From Lachnospiraceae bacterium (GTDB taxonomy: Bacteria > Bacillota > Clostridia > Lachnospirales > Lachnospiraceae), in contig JAFZRZ010000014.1 in NCBI GenBank assembly GCA_017619635.1, positions 1 to 45,487 of the forward strand: a stretch of 45,487 nucleotides of DNA, given 5' to 3'. Within the stretch, counting starts at the first letter, position 1; every line of letters starts with the position of its first letter. Shown here one piece after another: positions 1 to 8,263 of the stretch. The notes under the pieces are model-generated. The model made no database searches. It was given only the letters and a program-made list of their open reading frames with translations, and had not been told where the DNA came from. The position numbers and the translations under genes were made by a program.

Positions 1-1
1 A

Positions 2-475
2 AGGACACAGGCTAGCACCGAAGCAAGCACAGCAGCAAGTACAGTAGCAAGTACCGATGCAAGCACAGAAGCAAGTACTCAGGCTAGCACCGAAGCAAGT
101 ACACAGGTAAGCACGGCAGCAAGTACACAGGCAAGTACCGAAGCAAGCACAGAAGCAAGTACGGCAGCAAGTACAGCTGCAAGTGCCGAAGCCAGCACCG
201 AAGCAAGTACGGCAGCAAGTACAGAAGCAAGTACACAGGCAAGCACCGAAGCAAGCACAGCTGCAAGTACCGAAGCAAGTACAGCTGCAAGTACCGAAGC
301 CAGCACAGAAGCAAGTACACAGGCAAGCACAGAAGCAAGTACGGCAGCAAGTACAGCTGCAAGTACCGAAGCCAGCACAGAAGCAAGTACACAGGCAAGC
401 ACAGAAGCAAGTACAGCTGCAAGTACCGAAGCCAGCACGGCAGCAAGTACAGAAGCTAGTGAATCAGCAAGCACG
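2..475 (+). repeat. 12-bp tandem repeat encoding AST-X tetrapeptides
   Basis: The sequence repeats with a 12-base period of the type GAA-GCA-AGT-ACA for about 40 units, with the fourth codon alternating among Glu, Ala and Gln, and Ser written as AGT or AGC. The period is a multiple of three, so all frames stay open through the array and long meaningless open frames appear on both strands. Such arrays commonly change length by recombination or slippage, so the copy number may vary between strains or be mis-assembled. Confidence 0.9.
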
Positions 476-1051
476 TCTGCTAGTGAATCATCAAGTACGG
501 CAACCAGTGAAGCACCCGCAAATGATGACACACCGGATGATGGTGGTACAGATACAACACCTGCAGCAGATTCGGCACCAGTAGCTGATACAACACCTTC
601 GATGGATAACACTACAGGAAATATATCTACAATAGCTAATACAAATAGTGCAGATGTAGATATAGCCGATAATACCAATAATGGTGCAGCAGATAATGCT
701 AACGAACAGCAGAATCAGCCTCAGAACATAGATAATGCTGAGGGTAATAATGAAGGTGTTCAGAATCTGGATAATGATCAAAGTGGTGCTGATCAACCTG
801 ATCAGGTAACTATGGATGATGGAATGGTTCCTCTTACATTCAAAGCAGATGAACCTGAAACAGTTAAGCTGGATGACAATGATGTTGCACTTGCTCCTAA
901 AACAGAGAATGTAGTAGCAAACAAAGGAGTTATAGGTGCGATATTTGCAGGTGGAGCAGCTTTAGCCGCAAAAATCGGATTCGGATCAAGGGGTAGAAGG
1001 TTCGCAGCAGCAAAGAAAAACAAAGCTGATAAGAACGATAAAAATAATTAA
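2..1051 (+). CDS. Serine-rich repeat surface protein, C-terminal part (aSec substrate; 5' end outside window)
   Basis: The frame is open from the first bases of the window to the stop at 1049-1051, giving 349 residues of a longer protein. Residues about 3-160 are near-perfect AST-X tetrapeptides (X mostly E, A or Q), a dense Ser/Thr array of the kind O-glycosylated in serine-rich repeat adhesins. An Asn/Asp/Gln-rich linker follows (about 175-275). The tail resembles a cell-wall sorting signal: LAPKTEN (890-910), a short polar stretch, a hydrophobic segment (about 929-982) and an Arg/Lys-rich end. The pentapeptide is APKTE rather than LPXTG, so covalent anchoring by a sortase is uncertain. The gene lies directly upstream of secY2-asp1-asp2-asp3-secA2-gtfA-gtfB, which identifies it as the probable dedicated cargo. 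The N-terminal signal peptide and binding region are not in the window. Assignment as an SRRP is confident; its ligand is unknown. Confidence 0.88.
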   Translation, partial: RTQASTEASTAASTVASTDASTEASTQASTEASTQVSTAASTQASTEASTEASTAASTAASAEASTEASTAASTEASTQASTEASTAASTEASTAASTEASTEASTQASTEASTAASTAASTEASTEASTQASTEASTAASTEASTAASTEASESASTSASESSSTATSEAPANDDTPDDGGTDTTPAADSAPVADTTPSMDNTTGNISTIANTNSADVDIADNTNNGAADNANEQQNQPQNIDNAEGNNEGVQNLDNDQSGADQPDQVTMDDGMVPLTFKADEPETVKLDDNDVALAPKTENVVANKGVIGAIFAGGAALAAKIGFGSRGRRFAAAKKNKADKNDKNN

Positions 1052-1061
1052 ATGCCCATAG

Positions 1062-1080
1062 AGGCGTATGTAATGCGCCT
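1062..1080 (+). terminator. Weak hairpin between SRRP gene and secY2
   Basis: A 7-bp stem (AGGCGTA pairing with TGCGCCT, one G-T wobble) with a 5-base loop lies 10 bases after the repeat-protein stop codon. The T-run behind it is poor (TTATCCTGCTT), so it is more likely a partial terminator or mRNA-stabilising hairpin that lowers expression of the export genes relative to the surface protein than a full stop. Confidence 0.35.
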
Positions 1081-1117
1081 TATCCTGCTTAGTGATATAA
1101 TATAGGTGATCATCTTA

Positions 1118-2359
1118 ATGGTGGTCACCTTTATTAATGCCGGAAATAATGATATGAATGGAACAATGAAGAAATCAGGAAGAGCATATCTTTTTTTATC
1201 AAAGTTATTATTTACAATTCTAATAATTTCCGTTTATTGTATTGGCCGAAGTATACCTCTCTATGGAATTGATACATCTGTGTATGATAATGCACTTGAT
1301 GCTGGTATGCTTCTTGAACAGTCTGTAGGTGGAGATTTATATAAGTGTTCGATAATGGCTCTGGGAATCTCTCCATATATGATATCAAGCATATTAGTTC
1401 AGCTGATAGTCGCATGTAAGCCCAAAGAGGTTAAAGCAAGAACATCTGCCAAGAAGATGAATCGTCTTACAGTTATCTTTATGCTGATGTTAAGCATCAC
1501 GCAGTCAATACTTCGATTGGATGAATTAGTTTTTGTGACTGATAAGTATCCGTTTATGAAACTGGTTGCTTTTCTAGAGATGATAACGGGTGCATGTATC
1601 ATTATGTGGCTTTGTGGCAGGAACAAGAAATATGGTATCGGCGGACAAACTGTATTGATCTTTGTAAATATAGTTGATGGTATCATGGTAAACCTCAGAT
1701 CCGTTAACAGATCTGAGGCTATGATACCTGTTTTGGTTTCTGTTATAGCAGCTCTTTTAATGATCTTTATGGAAAATTCAGAAAAGCGAATTCCGGTTCA
1801 GCGAATATCTATACACAACATATATGCCGATAAGAATTATCAGGCTATTAAATTTAATCCTGTTGGAGTTATGCCCGTAATGTTCACTTCTGCAGCTTAT
1901 ATGATTCCTGGTCTGCTGGCCAGAATGCTTTTAAGAAACATGCCGGATAATGCGAGAGTCATATGGATCAACGATAACCTGGATCTTAACAAACCTTTGG
2001 GTATTGCAGTTTATATAGGCATATTATTCATATTAAATATCACCTTGTCATATCTGATAATCAATCCTTCGGATATGATGGAACAGTTTTTAAAGAGTGG
2101 TGACAGCCTTGCCGGCATTCACCCTGGTAAAGATACAAAAAGGTATCTTAAGAAGCATATTCTACAGATAAGTTTTGTGAGTTCTATGGTTTTGGGTGGA
2201 TGCGTATTTGCATCTCTTTATCTGCAGATGAAAGGTGCTCTTGTGGGGACACTGGCTATGTTACCCACATCAGCGATGATACTAATGGGGTTATGGAGTA
2301 ATCTCTACAAAGAGGCTGAAGCGATAATTCATACAGATTCGTACAAAACATTTATATGA
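1118..2359 (+). CDS. secY2: Accessory Sec translocase channel SecY2
   Basis: This is a polytopic membrane protein of 413 residues, shorter than housekeeping SecY (about 430-440), with roughly ten hydrophobic segments. SecY-like landmarks include an N-terminal first helix ending in a GRSIPLYGI turn, the second-helix motif MALGISPYMISSILVQL, GIGGQTVLIFVNIVDGI in the middle, FNPVGVMPVMF, and a cytoplasmic loop with HPGKDTKRYL that matches the RPGK-T-YL loop of SecY. In aSec systems SecY2 forms the dedicated membrane pore used with SecA2. I chose ATG 1118 because AGGTGA (1104-1109) sits 8 bases upstream; GTG 1106 and in-frame ATGs at 1154 and 1166 are alternatives. The later ATGs would remove an atypical polar N-terminus. 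Position directly between the repeat protein and asp1 supports SecY2 rather than a second housekeeping SecY. Confidence 0.9.
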   Translation: MVVTFINAGNNDMNGTMKKSGRAYLFLSKLLFTILIISVYCIGRSIPLYGIDTSVYDNALDAGMLLEQSVGGDLYKCSIMALGISPYMISSILVQLIVACKPKEVKARTSAKKMNRLTVIFMLMLSITQSILRLDELVFVTDKYPFMKLVAFLEMITGACIIMWLCGRNKKYGIGGQTVLIFVNIVDGIMVNLRSVNRSEAMIPVLVSVIAALLMIFMENSEKRIPVQRISIHNIYADKNYQAIKFNPVGVMPVMFTSAAYMIPGLLARMLLRNMPDNARVIWINDNLDLNKPLGIAVYIGILFILNITLSYLIINPSDMMEQFLKSGDSLAGIHPGKDTKRYLKKHILQISFVSSMVLGGCVFASLYLQMKGALVGTLAMLPTSAMILMGLWSNLYKEAEAIIHTDSYKTFI

Positions 2360-2383
2360 TCAGTCTTTAGGATAGGATAAGGT

Positions 2384-3976
2384 ATGTTATATATTATTCC
2401 GGCTTGGTATAAACAGAATACTTGGAGTGAAAACGAACAGTGCTGGTATGTTCGAAGAGAACGTTCTGAATATGATGATTCAGTTAAGCAGATCCAGCTC
2501 TTTCACAGAAATAATGTGTGGCCGTACAGAATCATTGTGTTAAGCCATGTTCCCAACTTCAGACACTTTTTGCACAGGCAGAGTATATTCAGGGCAAGAT
2601 ACTGGTCCTGTTTTGATGCTATGTGTGAGATAACCAGAAGAAGAATGGGTATTTTTTCGTTTAGAGATGTCAAATGGCCTGAAGGAGTTGAGTTTGAATA
2701 TACTCCGTTTGCAGTCATAGCATATTTAGATGGTATTAAGTGGGCCCAGGTTGAGTTTGGAGAAGACGGAAATATGATCCGTATAGATATGTTCTCTGAA
2801 GGTAAGAAGATCAGAAGCAATATCTATGATGACAGAGGATTTGTATCAAGCTCTATAGTTTACAGGGACGGCCAGGAAGAATACCAGGATTATCTTATGG
2901 AAAACGGAATCTGGAAACTGAGACGGTTTTTCTCAGACGGACATGTTGTGATAAATCCAAAATCTCCGCATTTTGTGATTCTATACAAAGGTGTTGAATA
3001 TAAGATCACATATGAAAAGATGTACTATGAAGACATAGAAGAAGTTATTTCTGAGGTGCTTTCTGAGTACATTGATCTTACAAATGATGAGGATGTTTTT
3101 TGCATTGCGATGCATGAAAGGCACTTAAGCGTTATAGATGATTGTCTTGTTGGAAAGAAAATGGTTCTTTCATTTATGGAAGGGAGAATGCAGCTTGAAA
3201 GCACTCTTCATGAGAATCTTCTTCACAGAGCAGATTATATCATTGCAGATTCCCCAATGCTTGCAAGAAACATAAAAGTGTTCCTTAAAAGTGATATGTC
3301 GAACATAACATATATAAGCCCATATGATTCTAGAACTGATTTTGGGATAAGTCAGCAGATGAGTGTTCAAAAGATACTTGTACCTGTCGATAGGTTGGAA
3401 GAGATGGAGTTTGAACGTGTTGTTCAGCTTATGGGTTTATATCTGGAAGAGAATCAAAAAGCTCAGATACATCTGTTTACAAGAGAGTCAGCATATAACA
3501 TCAAATCAAATCTTTTACAGCGTACAAGAGATGCTCTAAAGAGAGCGGGAATTGATGAGAGATATGCGCTCGATGAACAGGAAGATGATAATGCAGAGAA
3601 TATGATCGATCATATGGAAGATGTGCCAATAAGATTTATTGTTGATCAGTGTGTAGATGAGCTGTCTGTTTCAAGATGTATCAGAGAACAGAGACTGCTT
3701 GTGGATGTCAGTGAAAAACCGGAGAACTATGTCCAGATAGCAGCTATAAGTACAGGAATCCCTCAGATCGTAAGAACGAGGAATCAATATGTGGAAGACG
3801 GAGAGAATGGCATGATCATCGATGCGATCGAAGAGATAACTTCTGCCATGAGATTTTATCTTGACAGTCTGGCAAACTGGAATGACGCGATGATATGTTC
3901 TTATGAGATGGGTAAGAGATTTTCTACGGACGTTTTGCTTGAAAAATGGAAAGAGGTCATAGAGAGCATTGGATAA
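2384..3976 (+). CDS. asp1: Accessory Sec system protein Asp1
   Basis: The 530-residue protein opens with MLYIIPAWY, close to the start of streptococcal Asp1 proteins, and has the expected length (about 520-530). Asp1 is structurally related to GT-B glycosyltransferases but is regarded as non-catalytic; it forms a cytoplasmic/membrane-associated complex with Asp2 and Asp3 that binds the glycosylated adhesin and SecA2. Consistent with that fold, the C-terminal half shows GT-B-like elements such as KILVPVDRLEEMEFERVV and a late segment ISTGIPQIVRTRNQYVEDGENG, which resembles a nucleotide-sugar binding loop, but I see no convincing EX7E pair. An AGGATAAGG element precedes ATG 2384. The gene overlaps asp2 by 8 bases, indicating translational coupling. 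Assignment rests on the opening motif, size and gene order. Confidence 0.9.
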   Translation: MLYIIPAWYKQNTWSENEQCWYVRRERSEYDDSVKQIQLFHRNNVWPYRIIVLSHVPNFRHFLHRQSIFRARYWSCFDAMCEITRRRMGIFSFRDVKWPEGVEFEYTPFAVIAYLDGIKWAQVEFGEDGNMIRIDMFSEGKKIRSNIYDDRGFVSSSIVYRDGQEEYQDYLMENGIWKLRRFFSDGHVVINPKSPHFVILYKGVEYKITYEKMYYEDIEEVISEVLSEYIDLTNDEDVFCIAMHERHLSVIDDCLVGKKMVLSFMEGRMQLESTLHENLLHRADYIIADSPMLARNIKVFLKSDMSNITYISPYDSRTDFGISQQMSVQKILVPVDRLEEMEFERVVQLMGLYLEENQKAQIHLFTRESAYNIKSNLLQRTRDALKRAGIDERYALDEQEDDNAENMIDHMEDVPIRFIVDQCVDELSVSRCIREQRLLVDVSEKPENYVQIAAISTGIPQIVRTRNQYVEDGENGMIIDAIEEITSAMRFYLDSLANWNDAMICSYEMGKRFSTDVLLEKWKEVIESIG

Positions 3977-5465
3977 TGTTGAAGTACTCGTATTGTCAAC
4001 TGAAGACTGGAATGAATTGTATCGGGTGCCTGACTATGTAAATATCAGTGATCGGATTGAATCTGAAGATGAGCTCTATGATGTTGTGTTTATTGACAGG
4101 GCTCCAAGCTATAGAGAAGCAGAGCTTTTGGGAAAGGTATCAAAGGCATATTCACTTTTTGTCATAGACAGGGTGGGGTTATCATTTACGATAAAGAATC
4201 TTTTGACCTCTAGAAAGGGAATCTTCATACCGGAGTTTGGTATCCAGAGTTTCTTTGATAATGAGATAAGAAACTTCTATCCCAAGCCGTATGGTGAAAA
4301 GTACAATCCTAAAAATATAATACTTTATCCCGGATTCGAAGGGGATGTTTCCTGGAAAGGTTACAGCGGGGTAGAACTTAAAGGAGATTTTGGAGAACAA
4401 TACAGACAGATACTGTACTGGAAAAACAGTATCCCGATAAAGGAAGGACAATGTCTGGATATGTATCTTGAATTCACACATTCTCCAGGTATCTCACTTA
4501 TTCTCTCTGTAAGTCAGTACAAGTCAGGAAGTATTTCAACTCTCCAGCAGCACTGGGAGTTTGACAGAGCAAGACTTAAGGATGTTTTTTGTATAGATAA
4601 TCAGTATGGCAACGGTAATCTGTTCGTATCACTTAAGGCAAAAGGTAAAGGCAAGCTTACAATAAACGGACTTCATGATCGCCATTCAAGGAGAGGATAC
4701 GGGGCGTTTATTCCCGGAGGACAGATATTCAGGACTTCATCAGGAGAAGAGATATTCTGTTACTTTGATCCGGGTGACATGAAACCGCCGCTTAATGTTT
4801 ATTTCTCAGGTTATAAGACCAGAGAGGGCTTTGAAGGCTACAACCTTATGAAAAAGTTCGGAGCACCTTTTTTGCTCATTGCTGAAGGAAGGCTGGAAGG
4901 CGGCAGTTTCTACATGGGTGATGATGAATATGAGAAACTTCTTTCAGATATAATACATAAACATATGGATGAACTGGGATTTGACGGAAACAGTGTGATC
5001 CTTTCCGGATTGTCCATGGGGACCACAGGAGCATTATACTATAGTCCTGATATATCACCAGGTGCGGTCATAATAGGAAAACCGCTTGCCAGTATCGGAG
5101 ATGTTGCACGGGCTGAGTTATATGGAAGACCCGGAGGATTTCCGACATCACTTGATGTTTTGTATCATATAACAGGGGATACAGACGAGGATGCGATAAA
5201 CAGGTTAAACAGTAAACTATGGGATAAGTTTGAAAAAGCAGACTTCGCAGATACATTATTTGTCATATCCTATATGATAGAAGACGATTACGACATAATG
5301 GCACATGACAGACTTATAGAACATTTAAACAGTGCAGGAGCCAGAGTTTACAGTAAGGGACTTCACGGAAGACATAATGACAATACAGGCGGTATTGTAT
5401 ACTGGTTCAGTGAACGTTACAGACAGATACTTAAAGACGTATATAAGAGAATAACAGATGAATGA
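3969..5465 (+). CDS. asp2: Accessory Sec system protein Asp2 (SGNH/alpha-beta hydrolase-like acetyltransferase)
   Basis: Asp2 is a 498-residue protein needed for export of the serine-rich repeat adhesin; in Streptococcus gordonii it also O-acetylates GlcNAc on the adhesin through a Ser-acid-His triad. The nucleophile elbow is clear here as GLSMG (residues 347-351, Ser349). Candidate acid residues lie in MIEDDYD (about 436-442), and His466 or His469 in GLHGRHND completes the likely triad, in the order and spacing expected. The N-terminal 250 residues form the usual beta-rich accessory region. The start is a TTG at 3969 overlapping the asp1 stop; I see no better in-frame ATG with an RBS, and the first residues MDNVEVLVLS fit a beta strand. 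It overlaps asp3 by 8 bases. The chemistry on this host's glycans is inferred from the family. Confidence 0.9.
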   Translation: MDNVEVLVLSTEDWNELYRVPDYVNISDRIESEDELYDVVFIDRAPSYREAELLGKVSKAYSLFVIDRVGLSFTIKNLLTSRKGIFIPEFGIQSFFDNEIRNFYPKPYGEKYNPKNIILYPGFEGDVSWKGYSGVELKGDFGEQYRQILYWKNSIPIKEGQCLDMYLEFTHSPGISLILSVSQYKSGSISTLQQHWEFDRARLKDVFCIDNQYGNGNLFVSLKAKGKGKLTINGLHDRHSRRGYGAFIPGGQIFRTSSGEEIFCYFDPGDMKPPLNVYFSGYKTREGFEGYNLMKKFGAPFLLIAEGRLEGGSFYMGDDEYEKLLSDIIHKHMDELGFDGNSVILSGLSMGTTGALYYSPDISPGAVIIGKPLASIGDVARAELYGRPGGFPTSLDVLYHITGDTDEDAINRLNSKLWDKFEKADFADTLFVISYMIEDDYDIMAHDRLIEHLNSAGARVYSKGLHGRHNDNTGGIVYWFSERYRQILKDVYKRITDE

Positions 5466-5913
5466 TATATCTTACGGAAGAAAATGGATAATATACTGGT
5501 CTGATTATATGAGCGATGCATATATATACGGATCTGAAGTTAAGTTTAACGCAAAGGATGACGTGGAGTTTAAAAACAATCTTATGCCTGCGGGTTCTGT
5601 CGTTAAGTCATGGTTTTCCAAAACGAATTATCAGGCACAGCGTATAGAACCGACATTGCCTATCATTGACGGTGAGGGTGAATATGAACTGTCTGTTGAT
5701 ATGGAGACTGATATCGACGAAGGCATATTGGTAAGACTGGTATACTATGACAGATACAATGAGCAGATAGGACAATATATAGTAAGAGATAAGACAACTA
5801 TCTTCAGATGTCCAATGGCCACATACAGCTATTGTCTGCAGCTTATAGCGGGCGGTGCAAAACATCTGAGATTCAGATCGGTCACAATTCAGGAAGTCAA
5901 ACATGAGTCATAG
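5458..5913 (+). CDS. asp3: Accessory Sec system protein Asp3
   Basis: The 151-residue protein matches the Asp3 pattern: an early YWSDYMSDAYIYGSEVKF segment, NNLMPAGSVVKSW, NYQAQRIEPTLPI, and a late aromatic strand LVYYDRYNEQIG. Asp3 is a small beta-sandwich protein resembling carbohydrate-binding modules; with Asp1 and Asp2 it recognises the glycosylated repeat protein and delivers it to SecA2. The ATG at 5458 lies within the last codons of asp2, and the 3' end overlaps secA2 by 11 bases, so the three genes should be made in fixed proportion. No signal peptide or membrane segment is seen, in keeping with cytoplasmic action. Confidence 0.9.
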   Translation: MNDISYGRKWIIYWSDYMSDAYIYGSEVKFNAKDDVEFKNNLMPAGSVVKSWFSKTNYQAQRIEPTLPIIDGEGEYELSVDMETDIDEGILVRLVYYDRYNEQIGQYIVRDKTTIFRCPMATYSYCLQLIAGGAKHLRFRSVTIQEVKHES

Positions 5914-8239
5914 CAGTAACATCAGAAAACTGAATACTTTGCTAAAGAAGGTGAATTCGCTTTCAAAAAAGATGTCATCACTTTCTGACAGTGAATTACA
6001 GTCTATGACTGATATCTTTAGAAAACGGCTCAAAGAGGGCGAGACTGAGGATGACATACTGCCTGAGGCTTTTGCTGTTATTCGTGAGGCGGATAAAAGG
6101 ATACTGGGAATGTATCCGTATGATTCGCAGGTGCTCGGAGGTATCGGACTTCATAAAGGCATGCTCTGCGAGATGAATACCGGAGAAGGAAAAACACTGG
6201 CAGCAACAATGCCTCTTTATCTTAATGCTCTTTCAGGTGAGGGTGCTATCCTTGTTACAACAAACACTTATCTTGCGATAAGGGACTGTGAGGAGATGGG
6301 ACCTGTATACAGGTTTATGGGTCTTAGCGTCGCATGTGCAGTGACCGAACGTGAAGATGAAAAGATAGAGAATGAGGAAAAGAAAAAAATCTATGACTGC
6401 GATATAGTCTATACAACAAATGGCGGTCTTGGGTTTGATTACCTGTTTAATAATCTGGTCAAATCGGCGGACGATAGATTCATGAGCCGTTTTCATTATG
6501 TTATCGTGGATGAGGCCGATGCTGTCCTTTTGGATGCTGCACAGATGCCGCTTGTTATTGCGGGAGCGCCCAGAGTGCAGTCAAATCTTTATGAGATAGC
6601 AGATTTCTTTGTTAAGACGCTCAAAGAAGATGAAGATTATCTTAGTGAAGAGAACAAGGTTTGGCTTACTGACAAGGGTATAACACGGGCTGAGAGATTT
6701 TTCAGAATAAAAAGCTTTTATGCCGAAGAGTGGTTTGAGATAAACAGACATGTCAATCTGGCTTTGAAAGCGCATATCCTTTTGAAAAAAGGCAAGGATT
6801 ATGTTGTAAGTGATAAGAAAGAACTCGTGCTTTTGGATGCAGGTTCCGGAAGGATGATGCCGGGTGTAAAGCTGAAAGGCGGAATGCATCAGGCGATAGA
6901 AGTAAAGGAAGGATTAAAGATCTCGCAGGAGACCAGATCTGTGGCCTCTGTTACATATCCCAATCTGTTTGGCATCTTTGAAAAAGTTGCAGGTATGAGC
7001 GGAACCATTTCTGATACCAAAGATGAGATTAAAAACATATACGGATTGGATACTGTCGTGATCCCTACCAACAAGCCTGTTATCAGAAAGGATATGAAAG
7101 ATGAGTATTACAGCAACTCAACCGATCAGTTTACGGATGCGATAAAAGAGGCATTGATGGCACATGAACTCGGTCAGCCTGTTTTGATAGTTGTAGGTAC
7201 CATGAAGGAGACTGAATACGTTTCAGATCTTCTTATAAGAGCCAGGGTCCCTCACAATGTGTTGAATGCCAATAATGCTTTCTGGGAAGCTGCGATAATC
7301 AAGGAGGCAGGAGTTAAGGGTGCTGTGACCGTTGCCACATCCATGGCAGGAAGAGGAACGGATATCAAACTCGGAGAAGGCGTAAGGGAACTAGGAGGCC
7401 TTTATGTCATAGGTATCGGACGTATGTCGAATGTGAGGCTTGAAAGACAGGCAAGAGGACGAGCAGGCAGACAGGGAGATCCCGGACTCAGCAGGTTCTT
7501 TGTGTCGCTTGAAGACGAGGTTGTAAAGAATATAGATCCTGAAAATGTTGAGAGATATTCTGAGGGTAAACACAGGATCAGCAGGCACAGACTTAAAAAG
7601 ATAATAAATGATGCACAGAAACTGAATGAGGAGTTCGCAGAAACGGCAAGAAGAATGAACGCCGATTATGATAAGGTATTAAAGAAGCAGAGACTCCTTA
7701 TATATAAGACAAGGAATAATCTCCTTGATAAGGCAGAGGTTGATGATAAACTGTTCATTAATATCGCAAATGAAGTCATTGATGAGTTCATGAAACAAAA
7801 CAGAAATGCAGACAGAAGACTTATCAACAGATACATACTAGATAACATATCTTACAGACTTGATGACGATATGGATGAATATACTATCAGGCACAGGAAA
7901 GAACTTAAAACTTACCTTATGGATAAGGTAAAAACTTCTCTTGATCAAAAGAAAAAGATGTTTAAGGATGAAGAGGACTTTAATGATTTTATAAGAAATG
8001 CGACTCTTACATCCATAGACAACGAGTGGGTCGAAGAAGTCGATTATCTCCAGCAATTACAGACTGCTGTATCGGGCAGAAGTACAGCTCAGCGTAATCC
8101 GGTATATGAGTACCAGAATGATGCACTGGAATCATATCGTCAGATGGAAGAGAAGGTTTACAAAAATATTATGAGAAATGTGCTGTTGAGCACAGTAAGC
8201 TTTAGGGAAGACGGAAAAATGTCAATAGTATTCCCATAG
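5903..8239 (+). CDS. secA2: Accessory Sec translocase motor ATPase SecA2
   Basis: SecA2 drives ATP-dependent export of the repeat protein. The 778-residue product has the SecA Walker A MNTGEGKT (residues 91-98), the DEAD-type Walker B VDEADAVLLD (about 202-211), the helicase motif GRGTDIKLGEGV and the arginine-finger region RQARGRAGRQGDPG. It is shorter than housekeeping SecA (about 800-900) and ends without the Cys-rich zinc-binding tail used by SecA1 to bind SecB, as is usual for SecA2 of aSec loci. It overlaps asp3 by 11 bases and is followed after 24 bases by gtfA. Presence of an intact ATPase core argues that the locus is functional. Confidence 0.94.
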   Translation: MSHSSNIRKLNTLLKKVNSLSKKMSSLSDSELQSMTDIFRKRLKEGETEDDILPEAFAVIREADKRILGMYPYDSQVLGGIGLHKGMLCEMNTGEGKTLAATMPLYLNALSGEGAILVTTNTYLAIRDCEEMGPVYRFMGLSVACAVTEREDEKIENEEKKKIYDCDIVYTTNGGLGFDYLFNNLVKSADDRFMSRFHYVIVDEADAVLLDAAQMPLVIAGAPRVQSNLYEIADFFVKTLKEDEDYLSEENKVWLTDKGITRAERFFRIKSFYAEEWFEINRHVNLALKAHILLKKGKDYVVSDKKELVLLDAGSGRMMPGVKLKGGMHQAIEVKEGLKISQETRSVASVTYPNLFGIFEKVAGMSGTISDTKDEIKNIYGLDTVVIPTNKPVIRKDMKDEYYSNSTDQFTDAIKEALMAHELGQPVLIVVGTMKETEYVSDLLIRARVPHNVLNANNAFWEAAIIKEAGVKGAVTVATSMAGRGTDIKLGEGVRELGGLYVIGIGRMSNVRLERQARGRAGRQGDPGLSRFFVSLEDEVVKNIDPENVERYSEGKHRISRHRLKKIINDAQKLNEEFAETARRMNADYDKVLKKQRLLIYKTRNNLLDKAEVDDKLFINIANEVIDEFMKQNRNADRRLINRYILDNISYRLDDDMDEYTIRHRKELKTYLMDKVKTSLDQKKKMFKDEEDFNDFIRNATLTSIDNEWVEEVDYLQQLQTAVSGRSTAQRNPVYEYQNDALESYRQMEEKVYKNIMRNVLLSTVSFREDGKMSIVFP

Positions 8240-8263
8240 TGTTTTTATGAAAGGGGCTTTTAG

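Noticed and set aside
2..475. CRISPR array
   Set aside because: The units are 12 bases, contiguous and coding; there are no unique spacers of 30 or more bases.
79..678. Long minus-strand frame rich in ASVLAAVL repeats, and a plus-strand frame rich in Gln/Lys at 183-584
   Set aside because: Both are by-products of the 12-base repeat, which keeps all frames open. They have no RBS, and the + frame encoding AST-X continues into a sensible C-terminus.
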